NCBI RefSeq assembly: GCF_900111145.1
Contig: NZ_FOIR01000002.1
Location: 558,001 to 622,000, forward strand
Origin: Roseivirga pacifica
Lineage (GTDB): Bacteria; Bacteroidota; Bacteroidia; Cytophagales; Cyclobacteriaceae
Reading direction: 5' to 3'
Length of the DNA: 64,000 bases
Below are positions 1 through 8,218 of this stretch, one piece after another; within the stretch, counting starts at the first letter, position 1; each line of letters opens with the position of its first letter. Below the pieces are notes generated by a model. That model ran no database searches and had not been told where the DNA came from. It worked only from the letters and a program-made list of their open reading frames with translations. The translations under genes and the position numbers were made by a program.

Positions 1-38
1 AACAGCCAGAAAGGCGCTGCATCCGGTGGAGATTCTTT

Positions 39-803
39 ATGAAAACCTCAAAAATGAATAAGCTTACTCCAGAAACGAAAGAAATAATTCTCCTCGAGGC
101 AGATCAAGCCATTGAGTTCCTCACAGATCAGCTTGAAAGATACAACACTCTTGTTTCCCAAATTACTGAATCAAGACTTCGATTTGATAACAGTGATTTT
201 GATGAACTTCATGATAATATCAATTGCGCAGGCACACTTCTTATAGGTTTGTTAGATGCCCATGTCATTCTTAAAGGAATATTTAACTCTAAACATGATT
301 GGGAAAAAATATACTACACCAGAACCTCTAGACTTCTCATCCATGAAGTAGTTGAATCATATACAAAATACAGCAATCAGATTAGACAAAAAGCCAAAAG
401 TATGACTGTCACAAAAGACTCTCTGATTGATTGCAGCAAAAAACTCAAAAATTTTAAGAGAAAATACGACTATCAAAAACAGTTAAAGGATTTCAGAAAC
501 AATACAATTGGACACATCTCAATTGACTTCAAGAAGGTTTATGATCTAATAGTCAATATCGATATAAACGATTCTGCCCTAATGTTGAGAGACTTTATAG
601 ATTGGGTTAACTCAGTCCAAGTATTCTATAACCTCTATTTGAAGTCACTAAACTTACCGGAAAAACAGGTTTCAGAAGAGTTTTTTTCAGAAACTATTGA
701 AAGGTTAAAGGAGATCGGCAAAGACTTGAAAATTGAGAAGAATGAAGAGCTTAATCAGTTGGAGAAACAATTGAATCACCTTGTCAGTAGAGCTAAGAAA
801 TGA
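39..803 (+). CDS. Uncharacterised helical protein with HEPN-like motif
   Basis: A 254-aa, mostly charged and helical protein without signal peptide or membrane segment, so probably cytoplasmic. I do not recognise the family. Around residues 153-159 it reads R-N-N-T-I-G-H, which fits the R-x(4-6)-H motif of HEPN ribonuclease folds; this is suggestive only. The C-terminus (about 220-254) is rich in E, K, L and Q and looks coiled-coil. The ATG at 39 is the first in frame. The stop overlaps the modA start by 4 bp (ATGA), so the two would be translationally coupled, an odd partner for a molybdate-binding protein. Base composition is more A+T-rich than modA, which would fit insertion next to modA. 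Alternative: a plain helical scaffold protein. Confidence 0.6.
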   Translation: MKTSKMNKLTPETKEIILLEADQAIEFLTDQLERYNTLVSQITESRLRFDNSDFDELHDNINCAGTLLIGLLDAHVILKGIFNSKHDWEKIYYTRTSRLLIHEVVESYTKYSNQIRQKAKSMTVTKDSLIDCSKKLKNFKRKYDYQKQLKDFRNNTIGHISIDFKKVYDLIVNIDINDSALMLRDFIDWVNSVQVFYNLYLKSLNLPEKQVSEEFFSETIERLKEIGKDLKIEKNEELNQLEKQLNHLVSRAKK

Positions 804-1543
804 AATACTGGAATGCGATCCTATTTATTGTTTTACTATTAGGTTGCTCGCAAAATTCACCTAATAAGCTCACCATAGCCACAGCTGCCAATATGCAGTT
901 TGCTATGAAGGCTTTGGCCGAGGCTTACACCGCGAAAACCGGTCAGCAGGTGGAACTTGTGGTAAGTTCATCGGGAAAGCTTACCGCGCAGATCAGAGAA
1001 GGCGCACCATACGACCTATTCTTCTCGGCCGATACTAAATATCCACAGGCCATTTACGAGACGGGAGGCGGTACTTCCTCTCCGGTTACCTATGCTTCCG
1101 GCCAACTTGTGCTCTGGTCTACCAGCAAAAACCTTCAAGTTTCTATTGATCAATTAACCAATGATGCGGTTAAGCACATTGCCATTGCCAACCCAAGAAC
1201 AGCCCCCTATGGCACAGCGGCAGTTGAGGTATTAAAGCAACTAGAGCTATTTGATGCGGTAAAAGACAAGTTAGTGTACGGAGAAAGCATCTCGCAAGTC
1301 AATCAGTTTATCATCTCTCAAGCAGCGGAAATTGGCTTTACAGCCAAATCGGTTGTGCTATCACCCAACATGTCAGATCAAGGCAATTGGATCGCCATTG
1401 CCAACAGCCTGCACGCCCCTATCAAACAGGCCATGGTTGTACTTAAAAATGACCGTGGCTTGGAAAAAGAAGCTGAGGCATTCGCAGCTTTTGTAGGCTC
1501 CGAAAAAGGCCTCTCCATTCTGCGCAGCTTTGGCTACAAATAG
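800..1543 (+). CDS. modA: Molybdate ABC transporter substrate-binding lipoprotein ModA
   Basis: Periplasmic-side binding protein that captures molybdate (or tungstate) for the ModBC importer. The N-terminus is a lipoprotein signal with lipobox L-L-G-C at residues 13-16, so the mature protein would be membrane-anchored. The start of the mature fold (T-I-A-T-A-A-N-M near residue 26) and the S-S-S-G-K segment near residue 56 match the oxyanion-binding ModA family, and 247 aa is normal. It overlaps the upstream unknown gene by 4 bp. The rest of the transporter (mop-modB-modC) lies 4.3 kb downstream on the same strand, separated by a PadR/permease pair, a hairpin array and a transposase. Confidence 0.93.
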   Translation: MKYWNAILFIVLLLGCSQNSPNKLTIATAANMQFAMKALAEAYTAKTGQQVELVVSSSGKLTAQIREGAPYDLFFSADTKYPQAIYETGGGTSSPVTYASGQLVLWSTSKNLQVSIDQLTNDAVKHIAIANPRTAPYGTAAVEVLKQLELFDAVKDKLVYGESISQVNQFIISQAAEIGFTAKSVVLSPNMSDQGNWIAIANSLHAPIKQAMVVLKNDRGLEKEAEAFAAFVGSEKGLSILRSFGYK

Positions 1544-1636
1544 CCTTTTCCACTTTTTTAATCATATTTTATGAAAAGTAGAAACATATTCTTATCGTTG
1601 CCGTCATATATTTAATATTAAAAATAGAAAGATATT

Positions 1637-1963
1637 ATGAAGGGCTACTTAGGAGAGTTTGAAGAACTTGTTTTACTAACCATAGCCAACTTGGCTGAGG
1701 AAGCCTACGGAACAACTATTCTGGAAATGATAGAACAGCAGGCCAATCGTAAAATGAGCTTGGGCGCCTTGCATTCCACCCTCACACGCTTGGAGGAAAA
1801 AGGGTTTCTTGTTTCCTATTTAGGAGAACCGACCGCCAAACGTGGTGGACGCAGAAAGCGCTATTTCGAGATTACACAAAGTGCTAAAGAAGCACTCTCT
1901 AACATGAAAAGCCTGCGTGATGAACTATGGCAAAATTCTAAGATCAACTTATCAGCCGGTTAA
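1637..1963 (+). CDS. PadR-family transcriptional regulator
   Basis: A 108-aa winged-helix protein of the PadR family. The N-terminus G-E-F-E-E-L-V-L-L-T-I and the central A-L-H-S-T-L-T-R-L-E-E-K-G-F followed by the wing R-G-G-R-R-K-R-Y-F are diagnostic. In Cytophagales such short PadR proteins commonly sit directly upstream of FtsX-type ABC permeases with an N-terminal prefix domain, as here. Its TAA stop shares one base with the ATG of the permease (TAATG), so the two are translationally coupled and the regulator probably controls its own operon. The ligand is unknown. Confidence 0.9.
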   Translation: MKGYLGEFEELVLLTIANLAEEAYGTTILEMIEQQANRKMSLGALHSTLTRLEEKGFLVSYLGEPTAKRGGRRKRYFEITQSAKEALSNMKSLRDELWQNSKINLSAG

Positions 1964-4569
1964 TGCACAAACCTCCTAAACTCGCAACTAAATTCTTTCT
2001 CTGGGCAAGTGGTCAAGCTCAGAATGAAGATCTCCTAGGCGATCTGCAGGAACTTTATGAGGATAAGCTAGCCGCTGAGGGACAGTTTAAAGCCCAGCTA
2101 TTCTATTGGTTAGAAGTTATAAAACTCTCTTTCTCCTATGCCCTTAGAAAGCGTAAGAAAGACAGGTCATTTTCAAATTATTATTCAGGTCAAAAACTCA
2201 ATACAATGATTTTCAGCTACATCAAAATCTCTATTCGGAACATCAAGAAACAAAAGCTCTTCACCGCACTCAATGTCTTTGGTTTAGCTTTAGGCATGTC
2301 GGTGGCATTGCTCTGCTTGGCCATGGTATCGGACCTTAAGCAGTTCGATAGGTTCCATAAAGATTCCGAAGACATCTACAGAATCACTACAGAATTAAAT
2401 ACTTCAGGAGACAGAAATCACTTTGCTTCCTCTCCTCCCGCTTTGGCAGAACTTTTACGCACTAGCAGCCAGCAGGTAACCGAAAGCGCAATTATTAACG
2501 ATCACTTCTTCCCTACTATCAAATCATTGGGAGAACCCATTGAAATGCATGGTTACTATACTGAGCCAAGCTTTTTACAGCTATTCGATTTCAAACTACA
2601 AAGAGGTGACGCCAATACCATTGAAAACCCCAGAAGCGTGATCATTACGCATGAGTTGGCGCAAAAACTATTCAGCACTACCGATGTTCTCGGCAAAACA
2701 ATAGAAACAGAAAGAGACGGCATTTTCGAAATTGGCGGTGTGTTGGCACCTTTTCCTCAGCGTACCCATTTCAAGTTCGATTTGCTAGCCAATATCTCAG
2801 GGACAGGCCGCGGAAATAACGTGGGTGCAGCTGGTTGGACGGATTTCAGTAGCAACTACTTCTACTTTAAATCCAAGGCTTCCAAGAGTGAGTTAGCGTC
2901 AATGATTGCAAGTTTAGGCCAAAGTGGGCAAGCATTCTTCGACCTAGAATCTTCTGAAGCTACTTACCATGTACAAGCCATCACTGAGATTAACCCAGGC
3001 CCTAATTATTCGGACAGAATCGGGGTGATTTTCGGTTATGATGGGCTTTTATATTTCATTGGTGTTTCGCTAATGGTGCTTATTCCAGCATGTTTCAATT
3101 ACATCAACATGGCCATTGCCAACACACTAAACAGAACCAAAGAGATCGGCATTAGAAAGATTATCGGCAGCCCAAATAAGTTCATTATTAGACAGTTTTT
3201 GGTAGAAACAATACTTGTTTGCATTATTAGCTTGTTGCTATCAACTGTGCTCTTCAACCTTATAAAAGAAGAGTTCACCTCCATGTTAGTCGGTGCCGAA
3301 GCATTGACCTTTGAGATGACTCCACTTGTCATCATCATGTTCTTAGGCTTTGCCATTTTAACAGGCCTTATCACCGGAGTGGTACCCGCCCTCTATCTTG
3401 CCCGAATCACGCCTATTGCAGCCATCAACAACAGGTCTAGCGATAAAAAAGTATCCATTTCTGGCTTTAGAAAAGGGCTGCTTGTTTTTCAGTTTATTCT
3501 TTCCCTTTCTTTCATGATTGGCATTGGCGTAGTGCTAAGGCAGTACTCACACACCATTACTTATGACCCGGGTTTTGCTAAAGAAAACAGAGTTGTATTA
3601 CCCCTTGAATCGAATGATATAGCTGTATTGCAAAACGAGTTGCAAGCCATTAATGGTGTAGAAAACATCAGTTTCAGCTCGAACATTCCTGGCTTGCCAT
3701 TAAGCAAAACGAATTATTTCTACAGCGATGATTTAACTGACTCTATTCTGGTTAGAGAAGTTTTCATTAGTGAAGATTTTATAGATAAGATGAACCTGAA
3801 GATGGTTTGGGGCGAAAGCCAACTGAGCGATGTGCAATTTGAACAAGTGCTGGTTAATGAAAAGCTGCTGAGCCTTCTTAATAACATCAAAAACAACCCG
3901 CAAGACAGCTTAATCAGGCAATTGGCGAATAAGCAAATTCAAATTGTTGGCATAGTAGCAGATTATAATCACGAACCGCTTAATGAGAGAATTGAACCTA
4001 TGGTAATGCGGTTGGATGAAAATGCCTTTAACTATGCCATTGTTGAGTTGAACGGCATCAATAGCGAGGCAACACTGGCCAATATTGAAATGGCCTGGAA
4101 TAAGCTTCAGCCCGAGAGTCAATTCCAACCTAAATATTTAGAAACCATTGTTGCGCAGAGTTATGATTTTATGTTCACGGCCATGAAAATCTTCGGCTTT
4201 CTGGCTTTGGTTTCAATCACAATCTCTAGCCTAGGGTTATTGGGAATGGTGGTTTACTCCACAGAAAACAGGCGCAAAGAAGTGGCCATCCGTAAGATAC
4301 TTGGCGCCAATGCCATGACACTCTTCGGAACACTCTCAAGCATGTTCTTGAAACTTTGGCTTATAGCCCTGTTAATTGCACTGCCTGGCGCCTATTTATT
4401 CTACGATCACCTGTTCGTAAACATCTATAATAAGTTTAGCGGTGGTGTTCATTTTGCGGAAGTGTTCGTAAGCAGCCTGCTTACTATCATTATTGGCCTG
4501 TCTGCTATTTTCTGGCAAAGCAGTAGAATCATCAGGATCAACCCAGCAGAAAACCTGAGAAATGATTGA
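1963..4569 (+). CDS. FtsX/MacB-type ABC transporter permease with prefix domain
   Basis: An 868-aa inner-membrane permease. Residues 1-75 form a soluble prefix (P-P-K-L-A-T-K-F-F-L-W near the start) of the kind called permease prefix domain 2. A first transmembrane helix lies near residues 97-120, followed by a large periplasmic MacB-like domain, three clustered helices (about 365-480), a second periplasmic domain and three C-terminal helices ending N-P-A-E-N-L-R-N-D. The arginine-rich motif E-I-G-I-R-K-I-I-G after the third helix recurs as E-V-A-I-R-K-I-L-G in the C-terminal half, as expected for a duplicated FtsX unit. No ATPase gene is adjacent, which is common for this family. Related to the partial gene at the end of the window. 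Confidence 0.9.
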   Translation: MHKPPKLATKFFLWASGQAQNEDLLGDLQELYEDKLAAEGQFKAQLFYWLEVIKLSFSYALRKRKKDRSFSNYYSGQKLNTMIFSYIKISIRNIKKQKLFTALNVFGLALGMSVALLCLAMVSDLKQFDRFHKDSEDIYRITTELNTSGDRNHFASSPPALAELLRTSSQQVTESAIINDHFFPTIKSLGEPIEMHGYYTEPSFLQLFDFKLQRGDANTIENPRSVIITHELAQKLFSTTDVLGKTIETERDGIFEIGGVLAPFPQRTHFKFDLLANISGTGRGNNVGAAGWTDFSSNYFYFKSKASKSELASMIASLGQSGQAFFDLESSEATYHVQAITEINPGPNYSDRIGVIFGYDGLLYFIGVSLMVLIPACFNYINMAIANTLNRTKEIGIRKIIGSPNKFIIRQFLVETILVCIISLLLSTVLFNLIKEEFTSMLVGAEALTFEMTPLVIIMFLGFAILTGLITGVVPALYLARITPIAAINNRSSDKKVSISGFRKGLLVFQFILSLSFMIGIGVVLRQYSHTITYDPGFAKENRVVLPLESNDIAVLQNELQAINGVENISFSSNIPGLPLSKTNYFYSDDLTDSILVREVFISEDFIDKMNLKMVWGESQLSDVQFEQVLVNEKLLSLLNNIKNNPQDSLIRQLANKQIQIVGIVADYNHEPLNERIEPMVMRLDENAFNYAIVELNGINSEATLANIEMAWNKLQPESQFQPKYLETIVAQSYDFMFTAMKIFGFLALVSITISSLGLLGMVVYSTENRRKEVAIRKILGANAMTLFGTLSSMFLKLWLIALLIALPGAYLFYDHLFVNIYNKFSGGVHFAEVFVSSLLTIIIGLSAIFWQSSRIIRINPAENLRND

Positions 4570-4750
4570 GTAGACCGAAGCTCTGAGCAGTTCATTATAG
4601 GATGTCGCTTCTACGAAGCTCAACTGAGTAGCGGGATAATTCAAAATTATGACATTCCGCCACTCTGTGGCTGACTTGGCCTATTAAACTCGGTTTGAGA
4701 AATGGCTCTAGAGGAGCCAAATGTCATAACACTCTACTCAATCGAGTCAT

Positions 4751-4903
4751 TCAGCTTCGTAGAAGCGACATGTCCTCAGATGATGGCTTAAGGGCTTCAA
4801 AGAGCTTAGCTCCTTACCCATGTCAACGACCGGTTGAGCCACAGAGTGGCGGAATGTCATAAGCATCGATCACTAAGCTAACCTCAGCTTCGTAGAAGCG
4901 AGA
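4751..4903. repeat. Direct repeat copy 1 within hairpin array
   Basis: About 150 bp that recurs at 5191-5344 in the same orientation. The shared order is H1 hairpin, CGACATGTCCTCAGATGATG, AAGGGCTTCAAAGAGCT, CTCCTTACCCATGTCAAC, CGGTTGAGCC and the H2 hairpin, ending at another H1 hairpin. Copies differ by scattered substitutions, so the duplication is not very recent. Confidence 0.8.
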
Positions 4904-5190
4904 TGAACTATAAAATCATAATAAAACTCTAGCCTGTAATCCAGCCTATTACAGAAGACATAAAGAGTTATGAGCATTACTAGCTCCAAAAGGTCTATTT
5001 TCTCTTGTACCTTCATTTATCATTTGTGTTTTAGCTTATTTCGCTTCTACGAAGCTCATTATTACGATCTGCTGCATATATTATGACATTTGGCTCCTCT
5101 GGAGCCCTGTTCCTAATTAATTAACTGACAGGTTAAACCAGCCACAGAGTGGCCTAATGTCATAGCTAGACACCAATAACTATATGTTAT

Positions 5191-5344
5191 TCAGCTTCAT
5201 CGAAGCGACATGTCCTCAGATGATGGCTTAAGGGCTTCAAAGAGCTCAGCTCCTTACCCATGTCAACAGATCGGTTGAGCCACAGAGTGGCGGAATTTCA
5301 TAACCATCAAAGACTCATCTAACCTGAGCTTCGTAGAAGCGACA
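5191..5344. repeat. Direct repeat copy 2 within hairpin array
   Basis: Second copy of the roughly 150-bp unit at 4751-4903. It ends with an H1 hairpin (5328-5340) 37 bp before the transposase start codon. In this copy the first H1 hairpin has loop ATC instead of GTA with an intact stem, and the internal hairpin reads GAGCTCAGCTC, a compensating variant of copy 1. Confidence 0.8.
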
Positions 5345-5376
5345 TGTTATAAGGGCGAATTTTATTAAATTGTTCA

Positions 5377-5838
5377 ATGGCCAATACATACACACAGATC
5401 TATATTCACTATGTTTTTGTGGTGAAAGGAAGAAACAATATGATTAAGGAAACCTTCAGGGAAGAGTTACAAAAGTATATGACAGGCATTATTAAAAACC
5501 ACAGACATCTATGCTTGGCCATCTATTCCATGCCCGACCACACGCATATTTTGGTGGGGTTAAACCCTATTCAGTCCGTTTCCGATTTAGCTAGAGAACT
5601 AAAAGCCAACTCTTCCAAATGGATTAATGAGAAAGGTTTTCTGAAAAACAAGTTTAACTGGCAAGTAGGCTATGGAGCATTTTCCTATGCTCAAAGTCAG
5701 GTTCAAACAGTGGTCAAGTACATCAATAATCAACCAGCACATAATAGAAAAACCACCTTCCGTGAAGAATACATCGATTTTCTTAGCAAATTTAGGGTCG
5801 ACTATAAAGAGGAATACCTTTTCGAATTTCTAGACTAA
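5377..5838 (+). CDS. IS200/RAYT-type HUH (Y1) transposase
   Basis: A 153-aa single-domain Y1 transposase. The N-terminus T-Y-T-Q-I-Y-I-H-Y-V-F, the HUH motif H-T-H (in P-D-H-T-H-I-L-V, near residue 57) and the C-terminal helix V-K-Y-I-N-N-Q-P-A-H, with the candidate catalytic tyrosine, are all present, so the protein appears intact. These enzymes cut and rejoin single-stranded DNA at hairpins. There is no TnpB gene and no clear pair of element ends; instead a dense array of short palindromes precedes it, which fits a RAYT (REP-associated) enzyme better than a mobile IS200. The next gene, mop, starts one base after its stop, so mop-modBC may be read from the same transcript. Confidence 0.9.
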   Translation: MANTYTQIYIHYVFVVKGRNNMIKETFREELQKYMTGIIKNHRHLCLAIYSMPDHTHILVGLNPIQSVSDLARELKANSSKWINEKGFLKNKFNWQVGYGAFSYAQSQVQTVVKYINNQPAHNRKTTFREEYIDFLSKFRVDYKEEYLFEFLD

Positions 5839-5839
5839 A

Positions 5840-6241
5840 TTGAACTCCTTCAAAGCTAAAATAACAGACATTCAATCAACAAGACACCTTTCAATGGTAA
5901 GTCTAGCCGCGGGTGATGTAAAATTGAAAAGCATTGTAATTGACACGGCTTCAACCTGTGATTATTTGCTTGTAGGAAAAGAGGTAAATGTGATTTTTAA
6001 AGAAATGGAAGTATCCATTTCAACCCAGCCAGACCTACCAATCAGCCTTCAGAATGAGATCACAGGTAAGATTACTCGACTTGAAATAGGCGAGATTCTT
6101 TCAAAAGTCACCTTAGAAACCGAAGTAGGCACAGTGGTTTCGGTAATCAGCACCAATTCGGCTGAAAGACTCGGCCTGAAGGAGGAACAACAAGTTTACG
6201 CCATGATCAAAACCAATGAAGTAATGCTTTCAGCAGAATGA
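5840..6241 (+). CDS. Di-Mop (TOBE) molybdate-binding protein
   Basis: A 133-aa cytoplasmic molybdopterin-binding-like (Mop) protein with two tandem TOBE domains (about 2-66 and 70-131). The first shows L-S-M-V-S-L-A-A-G-D...S-I-V-I-D-T-A-S and V-N-V-I-F-K-E-M-E-V-S-I, typical of molbindins, which store or sense molybdate. The start is TTG at 5840, chosen because the first domain is complete from there and the next ATG would cut into it. The stop overlaps modB by 4 bp, placing it first in a mop-modB-modC operon. It lies one base after the transposase stop codon. Confidence 0.85.
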   Translation: MNSFKAKITDIQSTRHLSMVSLAAGDVKLKSIVIDTASTCDYLLVGKEVNVIFKEMEVSISTQPDLPISLQNEITGKITRLEIGEILSKVTLETEVGTVVSVISTNSAERLGLKEEQQVYAMIKTNEVMLSAE

Positions 6242-6906
6242 ATTGGCAGCCGATTATATTGACCTTGGAGTTGGCACTCATTACCACTGCCCTACTATTG
6301 TTGGTGGCAATTCCTTTGGCTAACTGGTTGGCCTATTCCAAAAGCAAAACCAAACCAATAATCGAAGCACTAGTTAGTATGCCATTAGTGCTACCGCCTA
6401 CCGTTCTAGGCTTTTACTTGCTTATTGCCTTTAGTCCGAACAATGCTTTTGGAGAATGGCTAGACCAAAGCCTTGGCCTTCGCCTCATTTTCTCTTTCGA
6501 AGGGCTGGTTTTTGCCTCTATGATTTACAGCCTGCCATTTATGGTGCAGCCGATCCAAGCGGGACTTACAGCACTTCCTTCAAACATGAAGGAATCATCA
6601 TATGTTTTAGGCTACTCCAAAACCACTACCCTTTTCAAAGTGTTGCTGCCCAACATTAAAGCAAGTTTGCTGAGCGGAATTGTACTGGCTTTTGCCCATA
6701 CCATTGGCGAATTCGGTGTAGTGCTTATGATTGGTGGAAACATTCCGGGAGTAACCAAGGTGGCCTCCATTGCCATATACGATGAAGTTGAATCGCTCAA
6801 TTACAGTGCTGCCAATCAATATGCTTTAGTGCTTTTACTCATCACTTTCAGCATTCTGGTAACGGTTTACATTATCAATCACCGCAACAAACAGCGTACA
6901 GCATGA
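6238..6906 (+). CDS. modB: Molybdate ABC transporter permease ModB
   Basis: A 222-aa inner-membrane permease with about five to six hydrophobic helices. The family segment P-L-V-L-P-P-T-V-L-G-F-Y-L-L lies near residue 50, and the cytoplasmic EAA loop, which contacts the ATPase, reads G-Y-S-K-T-T-T-L-F-K-V-L-L-P near 124 followed by H-T-I-G-E-F-G-V-V-L-M-I-G-G. Length is standard for ModB. It overlaps both neighbours by 4 bp (ATGA), so translation of mop, modB and modC is coupled. Confidence 0.95.
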   Translation: MNWQPIILTLELALITTALLLLVAIPLANWLAYSKSKTKPIIEALVSMPLVLPPTVLGFYLLIAFSPNNAFGEWLDQSLGLRLIFSFEGLVFASMIYSLPFMVQPIQAGLTALPSNMKESSYVLGYSKTTTLFKVLLPNIKASLLSGIVLAFAHTIGEFGVVLMIGGNIPGVTKVASIAIYDEVESLNYSAANQYALVLLLITFSILVTVYIINHRNKQRTA

Positions 6907-7775
6907 TCGAACTGAAGGTAAGAAAGACACTTTTATCACATCAGGGTAAAATGGAGCTTGATGTAGACCTTCAAATCGGCAAAGGCGATTTTGTGGTTGT
7001 TGGCGGAAAGTCTGGGGCTGGAAAAACCTCGTTGTTACGGATGTTGGCAGGACTGCTAAACCCAGATTCTGGCACTATTAAGGTAGCCGACAAAACCTGG
7101 TTCGATAAAGGCCAAAAACTGAACCTCTCTCCCCAACAAAGGCAGTTAGGCTTTGTTTTTCAAGATTTTGCCCTCTTCCCAAATATGACGGTTAGGCAAA
7201 ATCTTGAATACGCGCTAAAAAAAGGGGCTTCTACAAACATTATTGATGAACTGATTGATATGATGGAACTGGGCGAATTGGAAAGCAGAAAACCTGACAC
7301 CCTCTCTGGTGGGCAAAAACAGCGTGTTGCCCTAGCACGTTCTCTGGTGCAAAAGCCAAAAATACTCCTGCTTGACGAACCCCTCTCCGCACTTGACCCT
7401 GAGATTCGCGCCAAGCTGCAAGACTACCTTTCAAAGATTCATAAGGCTTTTGAACTTACCACCATTATGGTGAGCCACGATATTACCGAAGCCATTAAAC
7501 TAGCCGATAGAATGATTGAACTTGATAATGGTAGTGTAACTAAAAGTGGTACACCTGCTCAGCTATTTGGCGATGCTAAGCTTAGTGGTAAATTTCAGTT
7601 TACAGGAATTGTGCTGACTATTGAGTCGCAAGACTTCTTAAACATACTTTCTTTGGTGGTAGGTAAAGAAGTGGTACGCGTGGTGGTAGATGAAAGTGAG
7701 GCAAAAAAATTAAGCCCTGGAGACAAAGTTATTGTTGCCTCCAAGGCTTTCAATCCTATTATTAAAAAGCTTTAG
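6903..7775 (+). CDS. modC: Molybdate ABC transporter ATP-binding protein ModC
   Basis: A 290-aa ATPase that powers molybdate import. Walker A is G-G-K-S-G-A-G-K-T-S (34-43), the ABC signature L-S-G-G-Q-K-Q-R is near 133, Walker B I-L-L-L-D-E-P is near 154, and the switch histidine is in V-S-H-D. The C-terminal TOBE region (about 230-290) is present but short compared with ModC of 350 aa, probably because a separate di-Mop protein is encoded in the operon. The last 4 bp overlap, tail to tail, with the lipoprotein gene on the opposite strand. Confidence 0.94.
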   Translation: MIELKVRKTLLSHQGKMELDVDLQIGKGDFVVVGGKSGAGKTSLLRMLAGLLNPDSGTIKVADKTWFDKGQKLNLSPQQRQLGFVFQDFALFPNMTVRQNLEYALKKGASTNIIDELIDMMELGELESRKPDTLSGGQKQRVALARSLVQKPKILLLDEPLSALDPEIRAKLQDYLSKIHKAFELTTIMVSHDITEAIKLADRMIELDNGSVTKSGTPAQLFGDAKLSGKFQFTGIVLTIESQDFLNILSLVVGKEVVRVVVDESEAKKLSPGDKVIVASKAFNPIIKKL

Positions 7776-8164
7776 TCTACTACCCCATTCGATTCGCAGA
7801 AGGGTACTACTTCAATTGCTATCGAAGTTTCTGGTCGACTGGCCAATAGAGCTAAACAAACCGCGCAATTGCCTTCTTCTCGCTCGGCTACCGCCTTTAC
7901 AAAGAAAGTCTCGCTAGGGTCATCAGGTAAATTCGATTCGCAGGGCATGTAAGTAAAGAATACATTGTCGTAAACCTTCTCGTCATATGCCGATTTCCAG
8001 CCATCTGTCAATTTACCATCGAGGTTGCCGCTGACTACTTGCAAAACGTATTGACCGCATATTTGCTCTACAATCTTAACCTCTGCACAATTCGAAATAT
8101 TGGCCTTATCGCAACTGATTAATGCCAGTAAGGCAACCAAAGCACATCCTATTATTCTTTTCAT
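7772..8164 (-). CDS. Small uncharacterised lipoprotein
   Basis: A 130-aa lipoprotein: a hydrophobic leader followed by lipobox L-I-S-C at about residues 15-18. The mature part has at least six further cysteines (including C-G-Q-Y, M-P-C-E-S, N-C-A-V-C and P-F-C-E-S), suggesting disulfides in an exported protein. I do not recognise the family. It converges on modC with a 4-bp overlap of stop codons and stands alone, 54 bp beyond the end of the oxygenase gene on the same strand. Confidence 0.75.
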   Translation of the reverse strand: MKRIIGCALVALLALISCDKANISNCAEVKIVEQICGQYVLQVVSGNLDGKLTDGWKSAYDEKVYDNVFFTYMPCESNLPDDPSETFFVKAVAEREEGNCAVCLALLASRPETSIAIEVVPFCESNGVVD

Positions 8165-8218
8165 TTCTTCAACCTTTTTTACCTAGACAGTAGCATGTAA
8201 CAAAAGGTTGGAAACACA

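Larger units (their letters stand above)
4601..5344. repeat. Array of short hairpins (REP/BIME-like) upstream of the transposase
   Basis: This fills the 0.8-kb gene-free stretch. Three short palindromes recur in both orientations. H1, GCTTC-nnn-GAAGC, occurs at 4607, 4754, 4887, 5043, 5194 and 5328. H2, GCCAC-nnn-GTGGC, occurs at 4659, 4838, 5141 and 5279. H3, GGCTC...GAGCC, occurs at 4704 and 5092. They are spaced by conserved flanks such as ATGTCATAA or its complement next to H2 and H3 and CGACATG next to H1. Paired inverted palindromes with fixed flanks are the hallmark of REP/BIME elements mobilised by RAYT-type transposases, and such a gene starts 33 bp beyond the array. No coding potential seen. 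Confidence 0.8.

Noticed and set aside
4396-4644. Minus-strand frame of 82 codons at the end of the permease gene
   Set aside because: Antisense shadow of the permease C-terminus; the N-terminal part is hairpin-array sequence.
4570-5376. Hairpin array considered as a CRISPR array
   Set aside because: Palindromes alternate in orientation and type, spacings are irregular and there are no unique spacers of constant length or cas genes.
5377-5838. Transposase considered as a complete IS200 insertion sequence
   Set aside because: No defined left and right ends or TnpB, and mop starts one base after its stop; a RAYT-type enzyme with hairpin array fits better.
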